64,000 bases of DNA from Cohnella endophytica (GTDB lineage Bacteria > Bacillota > Bacilli > Paenibacillales > Paenibacillaceae). Each line of letters starts with the position of its first letter. The stretch's first letter is position 1. Below are positions 54,347 to 62,763 of the stretch, piece after piece. The stretch spans positions 744,001 to 808,000 of the forward strand of contig NZ_RBZM01000004.1 in the NCBI RefSeq assembly GCF_003628305.1, given 5' to 3'. Made by a program: the position numbers and the translations under genes. Below the pieces are notes generated by a model, which worked only from the letters and a program-made list of their open reading frames with translations, was not told the origin of the DNA and searched no databases.

Positions 54347-54499
54347 GTATAACTCGAAGAAGTTATAGTACTACGGGCCATTCGGCCCTTGATCTGCTTG
54401 AGGTGTTTTCGAAGAAGAAGACTCAGGCAGATACATCCATTCCCCTGAGATAAGAGATATCTATGGGGAATGGACGTCGCGAATACAACAACGTTATGT
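54347..54499 (+). repeat. attC-like site 23 (degenerate left end)
   Basis: Hairpin GGGCCATTCGGCCC, third stem CATTCCCC/GGGGAATG and R' GTTATGT (54493-54499) are present, but no R'' matching site 22 exists. The expected position reads GAAGTTATAGTACTACG; a GTATAAC at 54347 is out of place. Confidence 0.65.
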
Positions 54500-54537
54500 G
54501 AAACTCCGAGATCAAATAATATGAGATCAGGTGAAAC

Positions 54538-54840
54538 ATGCTAGGTATAAATTTTAATGTCCTAAACTTGCTCTTAATTATTGCTGGAAGCTTTATATTA
54601 AGTTTTTTTAGAACGGCTTTTAGATATTCATTATTTGTTGGATACAGTAAATCTGACAAGCTTCCAATTAAAACAATGACAAAGGTTTCTTTTCTACAAG
54701 CATTTACAATCTTCATTCCTCTGTATTTAATCTTAAGTGTAATTACAAATTTAGTATTAGTAATAATAATATCAATAATATCTTTATCATTAACTATCTA
54801 TTTAGAATCAAAAATCACAAATGATCCTGATATTTATTAA
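54538..54840 (+). CDS. Cassette 24 small membrane protein
   Basis: 100 residues with three hydrophobic helices (about 5-23, 48-69, 71-92). ATCAGGTGAAAC precedes the ATG. Family not recognised. Cassette spans 54494-55084. Confidence 0.72.
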   Translation: MLGINFNVLNLLLIIAGSFILSFFRTAFRYSLFVGYSKSDKLPIKTMTKVSFLQAFTIFIPLYLILSVITNLVLVIIISIISLSLTIYLESKITNDPDIY

Positions 54841-54902
54841 TTAAGTTTTTAGAGAGATATTTATTAACGATTCTTGAGTAACTCATAGAAGACGGAGGCA
54901 TC

Positions 54903-55090
54903 ACATAACACCATGTTCACGCTTCGGGGCATTCGCCCCACGGTCCGGCTGGAGTCAGATGAGGATTCGGAGAAGTAATTGGCAGTTGCAGGGAAGTGGA
55001 ATCAGCCGGACACATCCAACTCCCTAACCGCATCGCGGCCGCCCTTTGGGCTTAAGGGAGTTGGACGTCGTGAACACAAGAACGTTATAT
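54903..55090 (+). repeat. attC-like site 24
   Basis: R'' ACATAAC (54903-54909), complementary to the R' of site 23; R' GTTATAT (55084-55090), followed by GAC. Third stem AACTCCCT/AGGGAGTT. Sequence very close to site 21. Confidence 0.92.
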
Positions 55091-55176
55091 GACATACCCC
55101 AACGGGCTAAGTTCATTTTTACATAAGCTTCCTTAGGCATTGGAATCATACTCTTTATTTATAGGGAGGGAAAGAA

Positions 55177-55395
55177 TTGAAATTTGAATATTACAATGAC
55201 ACAGGTAGAGATATAAGCATTCATGCTGCAACTGAGTCATCAGGAATAACATGTGATATGAGTATTATAAAGCCACTGGAAACAAGAACATTCATAATAC
55301 CTACCGATACATATCCTTGGGTAAAGATGTGGGATCATGGTGAACTGCTGGGACTATGTATCCTGGTATATGCTAAAAAGGACGAAGTAAATTAA
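55177..55395 (+). CDS. Cassette 25 hypothetical protein
   Basis: 72 residues, predicted beta-sandwich-like (FEYYNDTGRDISIHAATESS; MSIIKPLETRTFIIPTDTYP), no signal peptide. TTG 55177 follows GGGAGGGAAAG. Family unknown. Cassette spans 55085-55618. Confidence 0.7.
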   Translation: MKFEYYNDTGRDISIHAATESSGITCDMSIIKPLETRTFIIPTDTYPWVKMWDHGELLGLCILVYAKKDEVN

Positions 55396-55436
55396 GATCG
55401 AGAAATAATTTGTATTTCGATGAAGTGGGGTACGTC

Positions 55437-55624
55437 ATATGACACCGAGTTCACGCTTCGGGCCATTCGACCCTCGGTCCGGCAGGAGTTAGATGTGAAC
55501 TCGGAGAAGTATTTGGCAGCAACAGGGAAGCGGAATCAGCCGGACACATCCAACTCCCTAACCGCATCGCGGCCGCCCTCCGGGCTTAAGGGAGTTGGAC
55601 GTCGTGAACACACGAACGTTAGAC
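55437..55624 (+). repeat. attC-like site 25
   Basis: R'' ATATGAC (55437-55443), one mismatch to the R' of site 24, with the preceding GTC matching the unusual GAC there; R' GTTAGAC (55618-55624). Third stem AACTCCCT/AGGGAGTT. Confidence 0.88.
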
Positions 55625-55649
55625 GAAAGTGATGATTGGAGGGAGTTAT

Positions 55650-56447
55650 ATGAAGGAAAGAACTCAGACTCTAGGTTTAGATTTAACAACTACTAAATTT
55701 TTAGGAACTCATGAAATTGCAGAACTAATTATCGAGAAACTGAAAATGTTGCCTAAAAAGTTTCAACCAACAAAATCTGAGTATTATTCAAGTAAAAATA
55801 AAGGGAAGTTCTCGATAGATAGCCCCTCAGAATTTTTTGATAAAGTGCCAGGCGAGTATCTATATGGGGGATATGCTTGGCTTTACAAAGTGAAACAAAT
55901 CTTTAGTATTTATATCACATGGACAAAATGTCCTGAAAGTTTATCTTCAGATCCTACTTTAATATTTAATACGATATGGATTCATTTTGACGACGGGATC
56001 AGTCTACTAAATAATCAAAAGGAATTTCAAATTATCGAAAACATCTGGATGGAGTTGTGCAAAGATTTAGATGCTTGGTATGGGAGTTGTCACCTCTATA
56101 GTAATGAAATTAATAGTAATAGTTATTTGGGTTGGGGATTTGGAAGATGTATTCCTAGACTTCACTGGAAGACATATTTCGGGGAAGTATACAAGGCTTG
56201 TGTCCCTATTCAAAATATTAATTTCGAGGACACATGTAAAGTTGAACTATTTCCTAATAAAGGATTTCAAATAACAATTAATGATCTTCCAACAAATCTC
56301 GTAACACGGAACGATCTAGAAAGAAAAATAATTCATAAAATTGGTCAAACTTATTTTTGGAATGAACATGATAATCGATTAGATCCGAAATTTGAATATA
56401 TAATTCCGAAATTAGATTTTTCAGAAGTGATATATAAAGATATGTAG
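55650..56447 (+). CDS. Cassette 26 hypothetical protein (immunity-like)
   Basis: 265 residues, one of the largest cassette products. LDAWYGSCHLYSNEINSNSY followed by LGWGFGRCIPRLHWKTYFGE resembles immunity proteins of the Imm52 type (length and a DPW-like layout), but the match is by eye only. GGAGGGAG precedes ATG 55650. Cassette spans 55619-56625. Confidence 0.7.
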   Translation: MKERTQTLGLDLTTTKFLGTHEIAELIIEKLKMLPKKFQPTKSEYYSSKNKGKFSIDSPSEFFDKVPGEYLYGGYAWLYKVKQIFSIYITWTKCPESLSSDPTLIFNTIWIHFDDGISLLNNQKEFQIIENIWMELCKDLDAWYGSCHLYSNEINSNSYLGWGFGRCIPRLHWKTYFGEVYKACVPIQNINFEDTCKVELFPNKGFQITINDLPTNLVTRNDLERKIIHKIGQTYFWNEHDNRLDPKFEYIIPKLDFSEVIYKDM

Positions 56448-56470
56448 CAACTCGAGAAGTCATCACCATC

Positions 56471-56631
56471 GTCTAACATCATATTCACGCTGCGGGGCAT
56501 TCGCCCCTTGGTCCGGCCGAGGGATTTCAAGAAGGCATTTCAGCCGGACACACCCGCACCACCTAACCGCATCGCGGCCGCCACTTCGTGGCTTAAGGTG
56601 GTGGGGCGTCGTGAATACACGAACGTTAGGT
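56471..56631 (+). repeat. attC-like site 26 (short form)
   Basis: R'' GTCTAAC (56471-56477), complementary to the R' of site 25; R' GTTAGGT (56625-56631). Only 161 bases because the middle arm is cut down; GGGGC/GCCCC and ACCACCT/AGGTGGT remain. Confidence 0.9.
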
Positions 56632-56677
56632 GAAATTGGCCAGAACCTTGGAAAGTAGATCATTGAAGAGGTGTCTT

Positions 56678-57133
56678 ATGATTTTTCATAGTAGCATCGC
56701 GAACAATCAAATCCTCAATAAATTTAATAACATTATGGGAATTACACTTATGAATAATGCTTCAAACACTTGTACAATTGAACAACATATCTCAGTTGCT
56801 AGCGTATTGTGGCCAGAAATAATTGAAGATGAAGACTGTATTTTTGTATCTCAATTTTATAATGGCAACATTTCAGGTCTGCGGCAGCAGTTTAATAATG
56901 ATAGAAGGAAAGTCGAAATGTTTGTGAATAGTTGGTCAATTGGTGACTTCTTTTTGATGTCTAGTGATATATCAGTTCAAAACGAAGAAATTATTGATGA
57001 GTTCGCAAAAATATTGCAATTCTTCTGGAATTTAAGGGTTAAAGAACTATTCCCTGATAGAGAAATAATAGTTGAACTTGGAATTGAAATAATGGGGGAA
57101 TTAGGACTGACAATAACGATGTATCAAGCTTAA
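56678..57133 (+). CDS. Cassette 27 hypothetical protein
   Basis: 151 residues, soluble alpha/beta, no family recognised (FFLMSSDISVQNEEIIDEFA; NLRVKELFPDREIIVELGIE). ATG 56678 follows AGAGGTG; an upstream in-frame ATG lies in the R' region. Cassette spans 56626-57337. Confidence 0.72.
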   Translation: MIFHSSIANNQILNKFNNIMGITLMNNASNTCTIEQHISVASVLWPEIIEDEDCIFVSQFYNGNISGLRQQFNNDRRKVEMFVNSWSIGDFFLMSSDISVQNEEIIDEFAKILQFFWNLRVKELFPDREIIVELGIEIMGELGLTITMYQA

Positions 57134-57153
57134 TCAATGAAGTGGCCAACATC

Positions 57154-57343
57154 ACCTAACACCATGTTCACGCATCGGCGGACAAGCCGCCTCGGTCCGG
57201 CAGGAGTTAGATGAGGTTTCGGAGAAGTAATTGGCAGTAGCAGGGAAGTGGAATCAGCCGGACACATCCGCACCACCTAACCGCATCGCGGCCGCCCTAC
57301 GGGCTTAAGGTGGTGGGACGTCGTGAACACATGAACGTTAGGT
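57154..57343 (+). repeat. attC-like site 27
   Basis: R'' ACCTAAC (57154-57160), complementary to the R' of site 26; R' GTTAGGT (57337-57343). Hairpin GGCGGACAAGCCGCC; third stem ACCACCT/AGGTGGT. Confidence 0.92.
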
Positions 57344-57380
57344 GAAATTGCTGAAATCATAAAAAACAAAGGAAGAACCT

Positions 57381-57725
57381 ATGAAAAATTCAATTAATAA
57401 ATATTTGTATTATATTGGTGTAGCAATTTTTTTAAGCTTTTTTGTTTTTGTTACAGTAAGTAATTTATTTGTGAAGACTCAATATACTCTTATTGTCTAT
57501 GACAATACAGCAAGTAGTGGATTTCAGATTGAAGGATTGAAGGATCCTAATCATAGAATAAGTGGTCGAAGCTCTGGAATCCCAGGTCTTGGAATCCCGG
57601 ATATTAGAATTAAAGTATTGCAAACACCTCTATATGTTTTAATAAAACAAAAAAATCAAAAAATTGAATTTGTAACTGACCAAATAAGTGAATTAAATGA
57701 TTATCTATTAAATGAGATTAAATAA
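57381..57725 (+). CDS. Cassette 28 membrane-anchored protein
   Basis: 114 residues: a membrane helix at about 9-31, then a small probably extracytoplasmic domain with Gly/Ser-rich loops (HRISGRSSGIPGLGIPDIRI). AAAGGAAG precedes the ATG. Family unknown. Cassette spans 57338-57942. Confidence 0.75.
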   Translation: MKNSINKYLYYIGVAIFLSFFVFVTVSNLFVKTQYTLIVYDNTASSGFQIEGLKDPNHRISGRSSGIPGLGIPDIRIKVLQTPLYVLIKQKNQKIEFVTDQISELNDYLLNEIK

Positions 57726-57758
57726 TTTGTTGAGAATTTCGACGAGGTCAGCAACATC

Positions 57759-57948
57759 ACCTAACACAATATTCACGCATCGGGGCATTCGCCCCTCGGT
57801 CCGGACTGAAGTTAGAAGTGGATTCGGTGTTGTGGCAGCAGCAAGGAAGCATATTCAGCCGGACACATCCGCACCGACTAAGCGCATCGCGCCCGGCGAC
57901 TTCGTGACCTTAAGGTGGTGGGACGTCGTGAACACAAGAACGTTATGT
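57759..57948 (+). repeat. attC-like site 28 (chimeric stem)
   Basis: R'' ACCTAAC (57759-57765), complementary to the R' of site 27; R' GTTATGT (57942-57948). The third arm has a left half of the ACCGACT family but a right half AGGTGGT, so part of the stem cannot pair. Confidence 0.88.
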
Positions 57949-57988
57949 GAAATTGCCTAAATGCTGAAGTGAAATCGGAGGAGTTATT

Positions 57989-58390
57989 ATGTGGACTCCC
58001 TATGAAGTGGTTAGGAAACATCTCCATGATTTTCGTATTGAATATCGTTTTTATTCAAGAGAAGAAGGCGGAAGAAAGATACTTCCATTTCAAGGATACC
58101 GTTGTGATTTTTCATATGATGGTGACGATATAGGAACCACCGGTATTTATATGATTCACCCTGAATTCGAAGATGAAGATGGAAATGTACTTATTAATGA
58201 CATTGAATCAGTAAATGGAATTGGAACTGCTAGAATGTGGATATTAATACCTGAGATGAGGAAGGAAATACATAATAATCGAATTAAACTTGGAGTCAAA
58301 GGATACTTTATGGAAGGCAGTAGGAAAGTCGGAGTAGTTAAAGTAATTGAAATTAACGGAATAATGGATAATGCAAATAAGATATTTTGA
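57989..58390 (+). CDS. Cassette 29 EF-Tu domain III-like protein
   Basis: 133 residues. FYSREEGGRKILPFQGYRCD, then IHPEF and ARMWILIPEMRKEI, IKLGVKGYFMEGSRKVGVVK follow the pattern of the beta-barrel third domain of elongation factor Tu (PFFSGYRPQFY ... FAIREGGRTVGAGVV). A stand-alone protein of this type has unknown function. GGAGGAG precedes ATG 57989. Cassette spans 57943-58603. Confidence 0.65.
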   Translation: MWTPYEVVRKHLHDFRIEYRFYSREEGGRKILPFQGYRCDFSYDGDDIGTTGIYMIHPEFEDEDGNVLINDIESVNGIGTARMWILIPEMRKEIHNNRIKLGVKGYFMEGSRKVGVVKVIEINGIMDNANKIF

Positions 58391-58416
58391 ATGTTTTTCA
58401 AAGAAGAGACAACTTC

Positions 58417-58609
58417 ACATAACACCATGTTCACGCTTCGGGCCATTCGGCCCTCGGTCCGGCAGGAGTTAGATGTGAGCTCGGAGAAGAAATTGGCAGC
58501 AGCAGGGAAGTAGATTCAGCCGGACACATCCGCACCGACTAATCGCATCTCGCCTAGCGACTACGTCGCCTTAAGTCGGTGGGACGTCGTGAACACAAGA
58601 ACGTTATCT
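58417..58609 (+). repeat. attC-like site 29
   Basis: R'' ACATAAC (58417-58423), 10-base complementarity to the R' region of site 28; R' GTTATCT (58603-58609). Third stem ACCGACT/AGTCGGT. Confidence 0.92.
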
Positions 58610-58635
58610 GAAACTACTCGAAGGCGGGAAGAACA

Positions 58636-59208
58636 ATGACGGTAAAGCGTACCATAGAGTTCATTGATCAGGAACTTTCACGAACTTTGAATGATTACTA
58701 TGCATGGTTTAATTTAAGTCCAGAATTGCTAAGTTTCAGACCCAATTTTGGATGGAGTATTGAGCAAATCTTAGAACACGTTACATTAACTAATCATTTT
58801 TTATTAATACTGATTCGTAAAGGTAAGAAAAAGGCAATAGAACATTCATTGAAAGTCGATATGATTCAAGCCATATCTAATTATCAATATAACTTAGGGG
58901 AACTTGAGAAGATTTCAGAGCATAAATCTTTTGCATGGATACGACCTGAGCATATGGAACCGAAGGGCGAAAAGACTTTAATTGAAGTTAGAGCAATATT
59001 AGAAGAGCAGATAAATGAATGTAAAGAAATACTTAACGAAATACCGAACGGTGAAGGAATATTATATAAGACGACAATGACAGTAAATGATTTAGGAAAG
59101 ATTGATGTATATCAGTATATTTATTTTTTATGTCAGCATGCCAACCGTCATATCACTCAAATGCAAGGCGTGAAAGATGAGTTTAGTAAATTCAAGGATG
59201 CCGAGTAG
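58636..59208 (+). CDS. Cassette 30 DinB-like protein
   Basis: 190 residues, four-helix DinB/YfiT-type fold. Putative metal ligands: ILEHVTLTNHF near residue 44 and FLCQHANRHITQM near 163, both with the spacing common in DinB proteins. Many DinB-like proteins are metal-dependent thiol transferases; the substrate here is unknown. The ATG follows AAGGCGGGAAG. Cassette spans 58604-59404. Confidence 0.82.
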   Translation: MTVKRTIEFIDQELSRTLNDYYAWFNLSPELLSFRPNFGWSIEQILEHVTLTNHFLLILIRKGKKKAIEHSLKVDMIQAISNYQYNLGELEKISEHKSFAWIRPEHMEPKGEKTLIEVRAILEEQINECKEILNEIPNGEGILYKTTMTVNDLGKIDVYQYIYFLCQHANRHITQMQGVKDEFSKFKDAE

Positions 59209-59212
59209 CTTC

Positions 59213-59410
59213 AGATAACACCATGTTCACGCTTCGGGCCATTCGGCCCTCGGTCCGGCAGGAGTTAGATGTGGATTCAGAGAAGTAATTGGCAACAGCA
59301 GGGAAGCGGAATCAGCCGGACACATCCGCACCGACTAACTACGCATTCGCGCAGCCGGCGACGTTGTCACCTTAAGTCGGTGGGACGTCGTGAACACAAC
59401 AACGTTATCT
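59213..59410 (+). repeat. attC-like site 30
   Basis: R'' AGATAAC (59213-59219), 10-base complementarity to the R' region of site 29; R' GTTATCT (59404-59410). Third stem ACCGACT/AGTCGGT. Confidence 0.92.
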
Positions 59411-59435
59411 GAAACCACTGCTACAATATTAAAAA

Positions 59436-59993
59436 CTATTCTTTTCGAATCAATAGCCAACTTTGAAGAAGACCAAAACAAAGTTGAGCAAAACATAAGA
59501 TTGCTAATATTGAAATGGGTAAATTAGATCGATCTACTATGGAGAAAAAGATGATGCAAAAAACAGAAATTAATCCACAGAGTATCGATTCAAATAAATA
59601 TTTTCGATTGGGTTTATCTTTGTTGTGAGCACTTAGAAACGTAAATACTGCCACCAAGTTGAGAATGAAAGGTAAACCTAAAAGAAAGATTTGAAGAATA
59701 GCATCTGTCTTAAGATAAAAAAGTTTATCTTGATTTATCTCACCTTGCATTGCATAAAAAATTACCATCATAGTGGTAATAATAGGACTTAATAATAGAA
59801 CAAAATTATAAGTTAATAAATTATAAAGCCTTTTATTTTTACCATCGGGAGTTTTACTGGGATCTTTACGCCTTAATGTATAGCCAGCAATAACTATTCC
59901 AACCGCTGTTACAATTACACCTGAAAGGCCGGCAAACAAACCAATTATTATTGCGATTTGATCACTTAGAGAAACAACTGGATTTAATAACAT
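59436..59993 (-). CDS. Cassette 31 membrane protein, reverse orientation
   Basis: 185 residues, four or five membrane helices with a cytoplasmic TLRRKDPSKTPDGKNKR loop. It is the only clear cassette gene on the opposite strand. Read in its own direction, AGAGGT lies eight bases before the ATG, and a near-consensus promoter sits at 60030-60058. Family not recognised. Cassette spans 59405-60262. Confidence 0.8.
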   Translation of the reverse strand: MLLNPVVSLSDQIAIIIGLFAGLSGVIVTAVGIVIAGYTLRRKDPSKTPDGKNKRLYNLLTYNFVLLLSPIITTMMVIFYAMQGEINQDKLFYLKTDAILQIFLLGLPFILNLVAVFTFLSAHNKDKPNRKYLFESILCGLISVFCIIFFSIVDRSNLPISILAILCFAQLCFGLLQSWLLIRKE

Positions 59994-60029
59994 AAAAAAT
60001 ACCTCTACTTAGTTAATTTTTAACAATTA

Positions 60030-60058
60030 ATTATTGTTTATTATTCTATATTTGTCAA
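60030..60058 (-). promoter_or_regulatory. Promoter of the reversed cassette gene
   Basis: On the minus strand TTGACA (60058-60053), 17-base spacer, AATAAT (60035-60030). It is the clearest promoter inside the array. Confidence 0.7.
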
Positions 60059-60106
60059 TTCTATTGAAAAGTGCTTTTATCGTTTTTCTTAGAAGGCAGT
60101 GGCATC

Positions 60107-60268
60107 AGATAACACCATGTTCACGCATCGGGGGACAAGCCCCCTCGGTCCGGCAGCGGGATTTCGGGGAAGCGTTGGCCGGACACATCCGCACCGACTA
60201 ATCGCATCGCGCCCGGCGACACCGTCGCCTTAAGTCGGTGGGACGTCGTGAACACATGAACGTTTGGC
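60107..60268 (+). repeat. attC-like site 31 (short form)
   Basis: R'' AGATAAC (60107-60113), complementary to the R' of site 30; R' GTTTGGC (60262-60268). 162 bases; hairpin GGGGGACAAGCCCCC; third stem ACCGACT/AGTCGGT. Confidence 0.9.
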
Positions 60269-60322
60269 GAAACCGACGAAACAGCACTTCACGAAAATCT
60301 CATTATATTGGGGAGATGTAAG

Positions 60323-60973
60323 ATGATATTTTCTAGCCAGGCGGAAAGAAGAAAAAGTAAATCAATTGATATTTTAAGACGTTATAACATTCCGTACATA
60401 AAACATTTGCCCATAATCGAAACGGAGAAAAACGTAACTTTAAGAACAATAGATGAAATATGTAATCGTGCAATTTGTTTAGCTTTAGTTGCTGCAAAAG
60501 GGGAAGGCTTAGAATCGGACATTGTTCATATGAAAGCCAAGGAATATTGTGTTGAGGAACATTTTACACTTGAGGAAGAGACTTTTATAAAATTGACGGA
60601 ATGCACAGAAAAAGAGCGAGCTAAGTTTACTTGGAGATATGAATCATTATGGGTCTTATTGTGGAGTCTCAAGTATGTAAATAGTCTAGAATTTCCATCA
60701 ACTATTTGTGATGTTCCTTTTGCAGTTTCTACAATAGTAGACCGAGGAAGAGTTGATTTTTTTTCTAATTCTACGGTTCGATCCAAAAGTGAAATTCTTG
60801 ATCAAACGGATCTTTATTTTAGATACCATTGGGCGACAAGAGAAGCTCAGTTACGGAATCAGCCTATTCCATCAGGACTAGAACCAGGTGTTGTGTATGA
60901 GCGTCACTATTCTTTAAATTGGTTGGTTAATTATGAAGATGAAGATTGGGACAATGTATCCACCAATACTTAA
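60323..60973 (+). CDS. Cassette 32 DUF4272 protein
   Basis: 216 residues matching the DUF4272 layout: an N-terminal RRKSKSIDILRRYNIPYIKH, VTLRTIDEICNRAICL, the central RYESLWVLLWSLKYVN, YFRYHWATREAQLRN and a closing VVYERHYSLNWLVNYEDEDW. The family is widespread and of unknown function. ATG 60323 follows GGGGAGA. Cassette spans 60263-61192. Confidence 0.87.
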   Translation: MIFSSQAERRKSKSIDILRRYNIPYIKHLPIIETEKNVTLRTIDEICNRAICLALVAAKGEGLESDIVHMKAKEYCVEEHFTLEEETFIKLTECTEKERAKFTWRYESLWVLLWSLKYVNSLEFPSTICDVPFAVSTIVDRGRVDFFSNSTVRSKSEILDQTDLYFRYHWATREAQLRNQPIPSGLEPGVVYERHYSLNWLVNYEDEDWDNVSTNT

Positions 60974-61036
60974 ATGTGTGTTGCGGTCTGAATAAATAAA
61001 AGATATTTGATGGTGATTCAAAGAAGCGTCGACATC

Positions 61037-61198
61037 GCCTAACAAAATGTTCACGCATCGGCGGACAAGCCGCCTCGGTCCCGGGAGTTAAGTCAGAGCA
61101 GTAATTGCCGGGACACATCCGCACTACCTAACCGCATCACGGCCGCTCACTACGTTCGCTTAAGGTGGTGGGACGTCGTGAACACGGAAACGTTATAG
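61037..61198 (+). repeat. attC-like site 32 (short form)
   Basis: R'' GCCTAAC (61037-61043), one mismatch to the GTTTGGC of site 31; R' GTTATAG (61192-61198). 162 bases; middle stem GTCCCGG/CCGGGAC; third stem ACTACCT/AGGTGGT. Confidence 0.88.
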
Positions 61199-61415
61199 GA
61201 AATCATCGCAAATCATAAAAAACTTTAGCAATAATAGTAAATTGGATTCTTGCAGATATTTAACTAACGGGCAGTTTTGTGGATGCAAGTATTTCGCGAG
61301 AAAGTCTGAATATCTTTGAAAACGAAACATGATTTCGTGAAAGATGAAGGTTCATGTATTCCATAATCAGCATATAGATAATGTAGTATTTAACTTGTAA
61401 GAATGAGGTGGATAA

Positions 61416-61817
61416 ATGACAAAAACCTTCGCTCAGTTAGTCAATGAGGCAAGAGAAGACATTCAGTTGATTGCCCCAGAAGAGGCACAAAAAATGTTAA
61501 AAGACAATCCAGATACTTTAATTATTGATGTTCGGGATGCATGGAACATTCGTCAGACAGGAATGATATCAGGGGCTGTTCCAATTTCGGTCGGAATGCT
61601 GGCAGCCAGAGCCGACCAAAATCTTGAAAAATATCGCGACCAACGTTTACAGGACCGTACAAGACCAATTATTACAGCTTGCAATGTCGGAGCCATAGCC
61701 TCATTTGGTGCTAAAACCCTCAAGGACATGGGATATACGAACATATACATTCTTGAAGGTGGAACGAATGCTTGGAAAGATGCAGGACTTCCTATAGAGG
61801 AATACGTTGAGAAGTGA
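61416..61817 (+). CDS. Cassette 33 rhodanese-domain protein
   Basis: 133-residue single rhodanese domain: LIAPEEAQKMLKDN, IIDVRDAWNIRQTGMISGAV and the active loop TACNVGAIASFGAKTLKDMG with the catalytic Cys of ACNVGA; ends with LEGGTNAWKDAGLP. Likely a sulfurtransferase or persulfide carrier. AATGAGGTGG precedes the ATG. The 217-base leader (61199-61415) is longer than in other cassettes, and a hairpin follows the gene (61843-61878), so it may carry its own transcription unit. Cassette spans 61193-62086. Confidence 0.9.
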   Translation: MTKTFAQLVNEAREDIQLIAPEEAQKMLKDNPDTLIIDVRDAWNIRQTGMISGAVPISVGMLAARADQNLEKYRDQRLQDRTRPIITACNVGAIASFGAKTLKDMGYTNIYILEGGTNAWKDAGLPIEEYVEK

Positions 61818-61842
61818 AACAAGGTTAGGACCATCGATCACG

Positions 61843-61878
61843 GGCTGCCAGCAATGTAACATGGCAGCTCTTGCTTAG
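61843..61878 (+). terminator. Hairpin after the rhodanese gene
   Basis: GGGCTGCCA / TGGCAGCTC stem with a loop of about 12 bases followed by TTGCTT. Weak terminator candidate. Confidence 0.4.
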
Positions 61879-61947
61879 TCACTCAACTAACGAGAAACGA
61901 TAATTCAAGAAAACTGATGAAGATTTTTCGAAGAAGGCGCTGACATC

Positions 61948-62092
61948 CTATAACAATGTGTTCACGCATCGGGGCTTACGCCCCTCGGTTGTCCGATGTA
62001 TAATCATGGAAGAAGCTCAGACAACACACGACCCAGCCTAAGATAGGAGCTATCTAAGGCTGGGCCGCGTCGTGAACACGGAAACGTTATAC
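61948..62092 (+). repeat. attC-like site 33 (shortest intact site)
   Basis: R'' CTATAAC (61948-61954), complementary to the R' of site 32; R' GTTATAC (62086-62092). 145 bases; hairpin GGGGCTTACGCCCC; middle stem TTGTC/GACAA; third stem CCCAGCCT/AGGCTGGG. Confidence 0.9.
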
Positions 62093-62124
62093 GAAACAGT
62101 GGCAATTATTTTTTAAGAGAGAAG

Positions 62125-62532
62125 ATGCATATGAAACCTGATTATCATGACATGGGAATGTCTATAACTATGGGAAACGAACTTCGGAAGTTCGTTGAAG
62201 ATCAATTAGTTAAAGATTTATTTTATTATTACAAGTTTACTGGTGAGCTCCGCTTTGATTGGTCAGACAGTTGTGTAGAAGGAGAAGATCTAAATTATCT
62301 AGATGGCTCACTAGACAGGTATTCAGGCATTATGATCTTTAATGCTAATGATGAACCAGTTGCTGATGGTTTGATGGATTTTGAGTATTTAATGAAATCC
62401 GACCAATTAATAATTTTTTGGGTGTACCTAGATATTATTGTTGATGGAAAAAGAATTAAGGCAATTGAGGTAGAAGAAGATCTTCTGAAACACATCAAGG
62501 AATTAATAAAAGAGTGTACTGAAAGTAATTAA
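62125..62532 (+). CDS. Cassette 34 hypothetical protein
   Basis: 135 residues, acidic and soluble (RYSGIMIFNANDEPVADGLM; FWVYLDIIVDGKRIKAIEVE), no family recognised. AGAGAGAAG precedes ATG 62125; ATG 62131 is an alternative. Cassette spans 62087-62753. Confidence 0.73.
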   Translation: MHMKPDYHDMGMSITMGNELRKFVEDQLVKDLFYYYKFTGELRFDWSDSCVEGEDLNYLDGSLDRYSGIMIFNANDEPVADGLMDFEYLMKSDQLIIFWVYLDIIVDGKRIKAIEVEEDLLKHIKELIKECTESN

Positions 62533-62567
62533 TAATTTGTTATGTAATTCAAGAAGGCCAATGCTTC

Positions 62568-62759
62568 GTATAACATCATATTCACGCTTCGGGCCATTCG
62601 GCCCTCGGTCCGGCAGAAGTTAGATGTGGATTCAGGGAGGGATTTTCAGTTGCGACGAAGCGGAATCAGCCGGACACATCCGTACCGACTAAGCGCATTG
62701 CGCCCGGCGACTTTGTCGCCTTAAGTCGGTGGGGCGTCGTGAATACACGCACGTTAGCT
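62568..62759 (+). repeat. attC-like site 34
   Basis: R'' GTATAAC (62568-62574), 10-base complementarity to the R' region of site 33; R' GTTAGCT (62753-62759). Third stem ACCGACT/AGTCGGT. Confidence 0.92.
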
Positions 62760-62763
62760 GAAA

